From the NCBI GenBank assembly GCA_017547995.1, contig JAFYNW010000033.1, positions 1 to 6,324 of the forward strand: 6,324 bases of DNA, read 5' to 3'. Below, piece after piece: positions 1 to 4,977 of this stretch. The position numbers and the translations under genes are program-made. Position 1 is the stretch's first letter. Every line of letters starts with the position of its first letter. The notes beneath the pieces are model-generated. The model ran no database searches and had not been told where the DNA came from. It saw only the letters and a list, made by a program, of their open reading frames with translations. This DNA comes from Clostridia bacterium. Lineage in GTDB: Bacteria > Bacillota > Clostridia > Oscillospirales > Butyricicoccaceae.

Positions 1-1
1 C

Positions 2-583
2 CTTACCTTCGATGGTATTCAGGCTTACGCAGGGCATATTTCCCATATCGTCGGTCTTGACGAGCGTCAGAATATGACGATGGACAACTCGGCAAAGCTC
101 CGTCAGCTTCTCGCAAAGCTTAAAAATGCAGGTATGGAGGCACGCGAGCTTTCGGGCGGCAGCACAGGCACTTCCCTCGTCAAAGCGGAGGAGGACCTTT
201 ATACAGAGCTTCAGGCGGGCAGCTATATCTTTATGGATGCCACCTACCGCGACCTTAAGCTTCCGTTTGAAAACTCCCTTTTCGTCCTCTCTACAGTTGT
301 AAGTGCACGAGGCGGACTCACTGTCCTCGATGCAGGGGTAAAGTCATGCGGTATGGACCAGGGCAACCCGATTCCTCTCGGTATTATGGCTGAAAATATC
401 GAAGCAAATGAAGAGCATATCAAGCTTTTCAAGCCTGACGTAAGCAAAAATCTTGGCGAAAAGGTTATGCTTATTCCGGGACATTGCTGCTCGACAGTCA
501 ACCTTTATGATAAGATTTACTTTGTCGATGGCGGCAAGGTGACAAACAGAATTGCCGTATCTTCCCGAGGCAAAAGCATATAA
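2..583 (+). CDS. D-threonine aldolase / D-serine dehydratase-like PLP enzyme, C-terminal part (5' truncated)
   Basis: Reading opens at base 2, runs off the left edge and stops at TAA 581-583, giving 193 residues. Family features in order are LTFDGIQAYAGH near the edge, the glycine-rich phosphate-binding loop SGGSTGT (bases 152-172), FMDATYRD, VLDAGVKS followed by DQG, and PGHCCSTVNLYD near the end. In the C-terminal domain of this family (D-threonine aldolase, eukaryotic D-serine dehydratase) an H-x-C pair binds the divalent metal beside PLP; here it is His 482-484 and Cys 488-490. The PLP lysine and N-terminal barrel half would lie outside the window. Known members are cytosolic and cleave D-3-hydroxy amino acids to glycine plus aldehyde, or dehydrate D-serine. 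The exact substrate cannot be assigned, and related 'alanine racemase N-terminal domain' enzymes are an alternative label. The family call is firm and the reaction is not. Confidence 0.86.
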   Translation, partial: LTFDGIQAYAGHISHIVGLDERQNMTMDNSAKLRQLLAKLKNAGMEARELSGGSTGTSLVKAEEDLYTELQAGSYIFMDATYRDLKLPFENSLFVLSTVVSARGGLTVLDAGVKSCGMDQGNPIPLGIMAENIEANEEHIKLFKPDVSKNLGEKVMLIPGHCCSTVNLYDKIYFVDGGKVTNRIAVSSRGKSI

Positions 584-589
584 AGACTA

Positions 590-609
590 TGCAAAATACC
601 CGTTTTGCA
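590..609 (+). other. Perfect hairpin after the PLP-enzyme gene, possible weak terminator
   Basis: TGCAAAA (590-596) pairs with TTTTGCA (603-609) around a 6-base loop, 7 bases after the stop codon. No T-run follows (CGATAAAAATC), so it is not a standard intrinsic terminator. It may mark the 3' end of the upstream message or protect it from exonucleases. It lies upstream of the next gene's promoter. Confidence 0.35.
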
Positions 610-622
610 CGATAAAAATCTG

Positions 623-651
623 TTGCATTTCACCCTGTCTTATGCTATAAT
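623..651 (+). promoter_or_regulatory. Strong sigma-A-type promoter with extended -10, for the TSCPD gene
   Basis: The -35 TTGCAT (623-628) is followed after exactly 17 bases by a perfect -10 TATAAT (646-651), preceded by TGC (643-645), the extended -10 motif. Transcription would start near 658, leaving a leader of about 33 bases before the ATG at 691. The fit to the housekeeping consensus is very good, so this small gene probably has its own strong transcript. Confidence 0.75.
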
Positions 652-690
652 ATCCTTCGGTAAAAAATTAAAATTGAGATAGAGGTAAAA

Positions 691-951
691 ATGAAATACG
701 TATACAACACAACAGGCGTTTGCACAAAGCAGTTTGGTATCGAAATTGAAAATAACAGACTTGTAAATCTTGAGTCTGCAGGCGGCTGCCCAGGCAACCT
801 TATCGGTATGGCAGCTCTTGTAAAGGATATGGACATTGATGAAATCATCAAGCGTCTCGAAGGCATTTCTTGTGGCGGCCGTCCAACGTCCTGCCCAGAC
901 CAGCTTGCTCAGGCTCTCAAGCAGATCAAGGAACTCGAAGCAAATCAGTAA
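691..951 (+). CDS. Stand-alone TSCPD domain protein (TIGR03905-like), 86 aa
   Basis: This is a complete small protein starting at ATG 691, with AGAGGT (681-686) as a modest ribosome binding site. The TSCPD motif is at residues 66-70, within SCGGRPTSCPDQLA. Four cysteines (11, 33, 61, 68) sit in the pattern VC-x21-C-x27-C-x6-C, with GGCPGNL at 31-37. The TSCPD domain is best known as the cysteine-bearing C-terminal region of some ribonucleotide reductases (NrdJ type). Short free-standing versions of this length are common in Clostridia, and I know of no established function. The cysteines could bind a metal or act in redox chemistry; that is inference. There is no signal peptide or membrane segment, so it is cytosolic. 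The gene is a single transcription unit, with its own promoter at 623-651 and its own terminator at 959-988. Confidence 0.88.
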   Translation: MKYVYNTTGVCTKQFGIEIENNRLVNLESAGGCPGNLIGMAALVKDMDIDEIIKRLEGISCGGRPTSCPDQLAQALKQIKELEANQ

Positions 952-958
952 TCAATAT

Positions 959-988
959 AAAAGCAGGGTATCATAGCCCTGCTTTTTT
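959..988 (+). terminator. Intrinsic terminator after the TSCPD gene
   Basis: AAAAGCAGGG (959-968) pairs perfectly with CCCTGCTTTT (977-986) around an 8-base loop, and the T-run continues to 988. It begins 8 bases after the TAA. The GC core followed by six T residues is the classic rho-independent form. It separates the TSCPD gene from the transporter operon. Confidence 0.9.
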
Positions 989-989
989 C

Positions 990-1045
990 ATGGCAAAATG
1001 TTAAAATATCGATGATTTTACACACAGAGGACATAATTTTGCCAT
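990..1045. promoter_or_regulatory. Nested inverted repeats upstream of the transporter operon, candidate operator
   Basis: The outer arms ATGGCAAAAT (990-999) and ATTTTGCCAT (1036-1045) are perfect 10-base inverted copies 36 bases apart. Inside them, TAAAAT (1002-1007) and ATTTTA (1015-1020) form a second inverted repeat around ATCGATG. The right outer arm contains the TTGCCA hexamer that could serve as a -35 element. Such symmetry suggests binding of dimeric regulators, perhaps with looping, or a long stem in RNA. No regulator gene lies in the window, so the function is inferred. Confidence 0.45.
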
Positions 1046-1066
1046 AATTTTTTTATATATTATTTA
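1039..1066 (+). promoter_or_regulatory. Possible promoter of the transporter operon
   Basis: TTGCCA (1039-1044) and TATTTA (1061-1066) are spaced by 16 bases. Other -10-like hexamers nearby are TATATT (1056-1061) and TAAAAT (1069-1074). The region 1046-1077 is almost entirely A/T, so the exact hexamers are uncertain. A promoter is needed somewhere between the terminator ending at 988 and the ATG at 1106, and this is the best candidate I can see. Confidence 0.35.
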
Positions 1067-1105
1067 AGTAAAATAATCCCATCAAAGAAGAAAGGCAAAG
1101 CTACT

Positions 1106-2911
1106 ATGTCATTATTCAAAGGCAAAAAAGACAAGGTGTCCGTAGGCGGTGAAAACAGCGTCATCGATATGGATAAGAATGCTAAAAACAAGGTGAAGAA
1201 AAAGCGGGTGATAACGATTCTTGTTGTTCTCGCGCTTATAATTGCGGCAGTGCTGCTCGTGCCACGCTTTATGCGAAATCAGGCTATGGCAAAGGCGCAG
1301 AGCGAGGTGCAGTATAAGGACGTAGCAGTTGAAGTGCGTGACCTTACAGTCACACTCTCCGGCTCCGGCACAATCACTCCTGCCAACTCATATACAGTAA
1401 CAAGTCTTGTTGAAGGTGAAATTCTTTCGGCAGACTTCGAGGAAGGCGACATCGTATCTGAAGACACAGTACTCTATACTATCGACTCCTCCGATGCTTC
1501 CGCAACTCTCGAAAAGGCACAGATGTCCTTCGAGCAGTCCCAGAGAAGCTATCAGAATACTCTCGAATCCATCGAAGACCTTAACGTAAAGGCTGAAAAT
1601 ACAGGCATCATCACAGAATGGCTCGTTGAAGAGGGCGACAAGGTCAATGCAGGACAGACAGTTGCAAGCTTCCGTGACAGCGCAACAATGGTGCTCAAGC
1701 TCCCATTCTCCGCAGACGATGCAAAGAATATCTACAAGGGCGATATGGCTGAAGTAACTCTCGACAGTTCATTTGAAACACTTTACGGCACAGTAACAAA
1801 GGTTTCTGCCGTTGACGACGTTTCTTCCTCCAATATGATTACACGCAACGTAACAATCGAAGTGAAGAATCCGGGCGCACTCGGCACAAATCAGGCGGCA
1901 ACTGCTATGGTAAACGGCTATGCCTGTGCATCCTCAGGCACTTTCCAGTATCGCAAGGAAGGCACAATCTCGGCAAAGGCAAGCGGCGAGGTTGAAGCTA
2001 TTTACGTTGAAGAAGGGGAAGAAATCTATGACGGCAAGGTTGTCATGAGCCTCTCCTCCGACGATATCGAGGAAAAGATTCAGAATGCAGAAGATTCTCT
2101 CCGCAATGCTGAGCTTTCCTACGAAAATCAGATGAACGTCCTCGATAACTATACAATCACATCCCCAATCGAAGGCACGGTTATTGAAAAGTATTACAAG
2201 GCAGGGGACAATCTCAGCGGCTCAGGCAGAACACTCTGCGTAATCTACGACCTTTCCTATATGGAAATCACACTCAACATCGACGAGCTTGATATCGGCA
2301 AGGTCAAGGAAGGCCAGAAGGTGCAGATTACAGCTCAGGCTGCAGGAGATAAGGTCTATGAAGGTGAAATCACAAAGGTTTCCATTCAGGGCACAACCTC
2401 AGGCGGTATCACAGTATATCCTGCAACAATCCGCATCGACGAAACAGACGGCCTGCTTCCGGGTATGAATGCAGATATCGAAATCGTAATCGAATCTGCT
2501 GAAAGAGCCCTCACAATCCCTGTTTCTGCAGTGCAGAGAAACGGCACAGTGCTTGTAAAGGGCGAAGGCGAATCGGCTGAAGGTATGATGACAGCGCCTG
2601 AAGGCTACCACTACGTAAGAGTCACAACAGGTATGTCAACAGACGACTACGTTGAAATCACAAGCGGCCTCAATGAAGGCGATATGGTCGGCATTCAGCA
2701 GAGAACGTCATCTTCTAACTCCATTTTCTCAATCGGCATGACAAACGGCATGGGTGAAATGCCTTCAGGTGGCTTCCCGGGCGGCGGTGATTTCCCATCA
2801 GGTGGTTTCCCAAGCGGTGGCTCAATGCCTGGTGGCGGCAGCTTCCCAAGTGGCGGCAGCTTCCCATCCGGTGGCGGCGGATTCTCCGGCGGAGGAGGAA
2901 TGCCTCGATGA
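1106..2911 (+). CDS. Membrane-fusion/adaptor protein of a MacAB (YknX)-like ABC transporter, 601 aa, duplicated module
   Basis: This is the extracytoplasmic adaptor of the ABC transporter encoded next. A basic cytoplasmic N-terminus (KNKVKKKR, 27-34) precedes one membrane helix (about 35-53). Two modules follow. Module 1 has a lipoyl half (about 96-127), short alpha-hairpin (128-162), second lipoyl half (163-190) and beta-barrel (about 195-270). Module 2 has lipoyl halves (about 285-318 and 350-381) around a hairpin (319-349), then a barrel (385-461). A membrane-proximal domain (about 466-530) and a Gly/Pro/Ser/Phe repeat tail (552-601) end the protein. MacA and YknX are roughly 370-380 residues with one module, so this protein is much longer. 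Both hairpins are short, with no sign of TolC docking, which fits a Gram-positive envelope. The start ATG has AAAGG (1091-1095) 10 bases upstream. The stop overlaps the ATPase start (ATGA). The family call is firm; the substrate is unknown, and drugs, peptides or lipids are possible. Confidence 0.87.
   Translation: MSLFKGKKDKVSVGGENSVIDMDKNAKNKVKKKRVITILVVLALIIAAVLLVPRFMRNQAMAKAQSEVQYKDVAVEVRDLTVTLSGSGTITPANSYTVTSLVEGEILSADFEEGDIVSEDTVLYTIDSSDASATLEKAQMSFEQSQRSYQNTLESIEDLNVKAENTGIITEWLVEEGDKVNAGQTVASFRDSATMVLKLPFSADDAKNIYKGDMAEVTLDSSFETLYGTVTKVSAVDDVSSSNMITRNVTIEVKNPGALGTNQAATAMVNGYACASSGTFQYRKEGTISAKASGEVEAIYVEEGEEIYDGKVVMSLSSDDIEEKIQNAEDSLRNAELSYENQMNVLDNYTITSPIEGTVIEKYYKAGDNLSGSGRTLCVIYDLSYMEITLNIDELDIGKVKEGQKVQITAQAAGDKVYEGEITKVSIQGTTSGGITVYPATIRIDETDGLLPGMNADIEIVIESAERALTIPVSAVQRNGTVLVKGEGESAEGMMTAPEGYHYVRVTTGMSTDDYVEITSGLNEGDMVGIQQRTSSSNSIFSIGMTNGMGEMPSGGFPGGGDFPSGGFPSGGSMPGGGSFPSGGSFPSGGGGFSGGGGMPR
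2759..2905 (+). repeat. Degenerate tandem repeat encoding the (F/M)P(S/G)GG tail of the adaptor
   Basis: The last 50 residues contain seven units of the form (F/M)-P-(S/G)-G-G, at residues 552, 557, 563, 568, 574, 580 and 586. Four of them are exact FPSGG. A run of glycines closes the tail. At DNA level the units are TTCCCA-(AGC/TCA)-GGTGG variants, so copy number may drift by replication slippage. The tail is low-complexity and probably disordered outside the membrane. Its role is unknown. Confidence 0.8.
2891..2898 (+). promoter_or_regulatory. Shine-Dalgarno for the ABC ATPase, encoded by the adaptor's last glycine codons
   Basis: GGAGGAGG lies 9 bases before the ATG at 2908. It is made from three consecutive GGA codons (Gly596-Gly598) of the upstream gene, while most other tail glycines use GGC or GGT. 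It fixes the ATPase start at the ATGA overlap (2908-2911). Confidence 0.85.
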
Positions 2912-3636
2912 TTCCTCTTATCGAGTTCAAGGATTTATATAAGCTCTATCCGATGGGCGATACAGTCGTCCACGCTGTCGACGGCATTTCGATGACGATT
3001 AACGAGGGCGAGTTTGTCGCTATAGTCGGTCAGTCAGGCTCTGGTAAATCCACTTGTATGAATATTATAGGCTGTCTTGACGTGCCTACTCACGGCAGCT
3101 ATTACTTAGGCGGCAAGGACGTAAGTCAGATGAATGACAACGAGCTTGCCGAAATCAGAAATAAAATGATAGGCTTTGTTTTCCAGCAGTACAATCTTCT
3201 TGCAAAGCTCAACGTGGTTGAAAACGTGGAGGTTTCCATGATGTACGCAGGTATGCACAAGGCTGAAAGACGGGCACGCGCTCTCGAGGTGCTCGAGCGT
3301 GTGGGGCTTTCCGATAAGCTGAAGAATCTTCCAAAGCAGCTTTCGGGCGGTCAGCAGCAGAGAGTTTCCATAGCAAGAGCTCTCGCAGGAAAGCCAAAGC
3401 TTCTTCTGTGCGACGAGCCGACAGGTGCTCTCGACTCCAAAACGGGCAAGGAAGTCCTTGAGCTTCTCAAGGAAATCCACAGCGAGGGCAACACAGTCCT
3501 TCTCATCACCCACGATAATGCAATCGCGGCTAAAGCCGACCGCATTATCAGGCTTGAAGACGGCAAGGTAATCTATGACGGCCCTGCAAAGAGCGCGCCA
3601 AAGATGATTTCCGTTGAGGACGGAGGTGACGCATAA
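2908..3636 (+). CDS. ABC transporter ATPase, MacB/LolD/YknY type, 242 aa
   Basis: This is the cytoplasmic nucleotide-binding subunit that powers the permease encoded next. All ABC motifs are intact: Walker A GQSGSGKST (41-49), Q-loop at VFQQYNLL (Q93), signature LSGGQQQR (145-152), Walker B LLLCDEP (165-171) with catalytic Glu170, D-loop ALD (174-176) and switch His202 (LLITHD). YKLYPMGDTVVHAVDGIS at the N-terminus, the 'PTGALDSKTG' segment and the total length are typical of the MacB/LolD subgroup. Family members use ATP hydrolysis to drive long-range movement of the permease's extracytoplasmic domain rather than classic transmembrane transport. The start ATG overlaps the adaptor stop by 4 bases behind a strong Shine-Dalgarno. 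The stop TAA overlaps the permease ATG by one base. The ATPase is free-standing, not fused to the permease as in E. coli MacB. Confidence 0.96.
   Translation: MIPLIEFKDLYKLYPMGDTVVHAVDGISMTINEGEFVAIVGQSGSGKSTCMNIIGCLDVPTHGSYYLGGKDVSQMNDNELAEIRNKMIGFVFQQYNLLAKLNVVENVEVSMMYAGMHKAERRARALEVLERVGLSDKLKNLPKQLSGGQQQRVSIARALAGKPKLLLCDEPTGALDSKTGKEVLELLKEIHSEGNTVLLITHDNAIAAKADRIIRLEDGKVIYDGPAKSAPKMISVEDGGDA
3622..3629 (+). promoter_or_regulatory. Full-consensus Shine-Dalgarno for the permease, inside the ATPase gene
   Basis: GGAGGTGA is an exact 8-base complement of the anti-Shine-Dalgarno at the 16S rRNA 3' end, 6 bases before the ATG at 3636. It sets the permease start at the TAATG stop/start overlap and implies efficient coupled re-initiation. 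Confidence 0.9.
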
Positions 3637-4826
3637 TGTCATTACGACAGTCATTTCTTATGGCGATAAAAAACATCATGTCCAGCAAGGTGCGCTCACT
3701 GCTCACAATGCTCGGTATCATCATCGGCGTTGCGGCGGTTATCGTCATCGTCGGTCTCGGCAACGGTATGGAAACCTATATGACCGACTCCTTCAAGAGT
3801 ATGGGCACAAACCTTCTCACAGTTTCCATTCGTGGCAGAGGCTCGTCACGAAGCGTAAGCGATGAGGATATGTATCAGCTTGTGCTCGATAATCCTCAGT
3901 ATTTTGACGGTGTTTCGCCTACAGTTTCCTATAGCGGTACAGTCAAAATCGGCACGGAAAGTCTTTCTTCCTCGGTTTCCGGCGTTTCGGAAGACTATAT
4001 CTATATGAAGGACTATAAAATTGCCCAGGGACGCGACCTTTCCTATATGGATATGGAAAACCGCAGTAAGGTCTGCATCGTGGGTAACTATATCGCAAGT
4101 GAATATTTTGTAGGCAGTCCTGTCGGTAAGGAAATCAAAATCGGCGGCAATACATTCTCCATCGTAGGTGTTATGGAGGAGGAAGCCGATTCAACAGAAG
4201 GCTCGACAGACGACTGCGTGTATATTCCATATACAACGGCGGCGCGCCTCAGCTACACAGGCTCAATCAGTTCATATACCTTCGCGGTAAAGTCTGAAGA
4301 CACAGTCACAGAGAGCAAGAATATCATCGAAGATGAGCTTTACGATATCTTCGGCTCGGACAGCGCCTATTCTGTCATCAGCCTTTCAGAAATTCTCGAC
4401 GTTATGAGCCAGATGATTGACATTCTCGTTGCAGTCCTTGCAGGTATCGCGGCAATCTCTCTCGTTGTCGGCGGCATCGGCATTATGAATATCATGCTTG
4501 TATCTGTGACAGAGCGCACACGTGAAATCGGCATCCGCAAGGCGCTGGGTGCAAAGCAGAAGCACATTATGCGTCAGTTTGTCATCGAAGCGGCAACAAC
4601 GTCCGCTCTCGGCGGTGTGCTCGGTATTGCCGTAGGCTATGGACTTTCGTCTGTTGCCACAAGCGTTATCGTGTCGGCCCTTGAGGTTGATATGAAGGTA
4701 AGCCCATCAATCGGCTCGGTCATCCTTGCATGCGGTATTTCTGTTGCGATAGGCATTATCTTCGGCTATCTGCCTGCGAAAAAGGCGGCGAAGCTCAATC
4801 CTATCGACGCACTCAGATACGAATAA
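3636..4826 (+). CDS. MacB-like ABC transporter permease (FtsX fold), 396 aa
   Basis: This is the membrane subunit of the transporter. The N-terminal amphipathic segment SLRQSFLMAIKNIMSSKVRS leads into TM1 (about 21-41, LLTMLGIIIGVAAVIVIVGLG). A large extracytoplasmic MacB core domain (about 45-255) follows, then TM2 (264-288), TM3 (about 318-345) and TM4 (about 360-380). Family hallmarks are the cytoplasmic loop VTERTREIGIRKALGAK (291-307) after TM2 and the C-terminal PAKKAAKLNPIDALRYE (380-396). The length of about 400 residues is normal for the split permeases of Firmicutes. E. coli MacB is longer because the ATPase is fused to it. It should dimerise, bind two ATPases, and meet the adaptor through its outer domain. 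It is the last gene of the operon. No conventional terminator follows, only the two-hairpin repeat at 4841-4886. Substrate not predictable. Confidence 0.95.
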   Translation: MSLRQSFLMAIKNIMSSKVRSLLTMLGIIIGVAAVIVIVGLGNGMETYMTDSFKSMGTNLLTVSIRGRGSSRSVSDEDMYQLVLDNPQYFDGVSPTVSYSGTVKIGTESLSSSVSGVSEDYIYMKDYKIAQGRDLSYMDMENRSKVCIVGNYIASEYFVGSPVGKEIKIGGNTFSIVGVMEEEADSTEGSTDDCVYIPYTTAARLSYTGSISSYTFAVKSEDTVTESKNIIEDELYDIFGSDSAYSVISLSEILDVMSQMIDILVAVLAGIAAISLVVGGIGIMNIMLVSVTERTREIGIRKALGAKQKHIMRQFVIEAATTSALGGVLGIAVGYGLSSVATSVIVSALEVDMKVSPSIGSVILACGISVAIGIIFGYLPAKKAAKLNPIDALRYE

Positions 4827-4840
4827 TTCCCCATTTCCAG

Positions 4841-4886
4841 CCTCCCCTGTGTAAGGGGAGGTGTCAATCGAAGATTGACGGAGGGG
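4841..4886. repeat. Two-hairpin intergenic repeat, probably a dispersed clostridial element
   Basis: Stem 1 is CCTCCCCT (4841-4848) with AGGGGAGG (4854-4861) around GTGTA. Stem 2 is GTCAATC (4863-4869) with GATTGAC (4873-4879) around GAA. GGAGGGG (4880-4886) follows, and its first five bases could instead pair with CCTCC at 4841-4845. The ordered pattern resembles, from memory, a repeat scattered between genes in many Faecalibacterium/Ruminococcus-type genomes. It starts 15 bases after the permease stop and may act as a 3'-end RNA structure. Only one copy is visible here. Confidence 0.6.
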
Positions 4887-4909
4887 TTGTCATCATCGAT
4901 ATGATTTAA

Positions 4910-4939
4910 TTGCATCGTATTGTTTTGACGAAATATATT
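4910..4939 (+). promoter_or_regulatory. Candidate promoter of the SLH protein gene
   Basis: The -35 TTGCAT (4910-4915) uses the same hexamer as the promoter at 623. The -10 TATATT (4934-4939) follows after 18 bases. The predicted start is near 4946, inside the hairpin at 4941-4956. TTGACG (4925-4930) is a better -35 but has no -10 at suitable spacing. Confidence 0.45.
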
Positions 4940-4940
4940 G

Positions 4941-4956
4941 TTCCCGCTTGCGGGAA
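4941..4956 (+). other. Leader hairpin just upstream of the SLH gene's ribosome binding site
   Basis: TTCCCG (4941-4946) pairs with CGGGAA (4951-4956) around CTTG, a tetraloop type known to be stable. It ends 8 bases before GGAGGA (4965-4970). No T-run follows on the + strand, so it is unlikely to be a terminator in that direction. It may stabilise the mRNA 5' end or tune translation. Confidence 0.45.
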
Positions 4957-4977
4957 AACACTTTGGAGGAAATATAA

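Noticed and set aside
590..609. Considered as a full intrinsic terminator
   Set aside because: The stem is AT-rich and is not followed by a T-run, so it is listed only as a hairpin of uncertain role.
3636..3644. ATGTCATTA at the start of the permease is the same 9-mer as at the start of the adaptor (1106-1114)
   Set aside because: Sequences on both sides differ and only Met-Ser-Leu is shared, so this is most likely coincidence rather than duplication.
3106..3654. 182-codon open frame on the minus strand opposite the ABC ATPase gene
   Set aside because: It lies entirely within or opposite a gene with every ABC motif intact, and its translation is Cys/His/Leu-rich without recognisable domains. 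It is a shadow of the coding strand.
4854..4890. Shine-Dalgarno-like AGGGGAGGTG in the intergenic repeat
   Set aside because: No plausible start codon and reading frame follow. The bases are one arm of a hairpin in the repeat.
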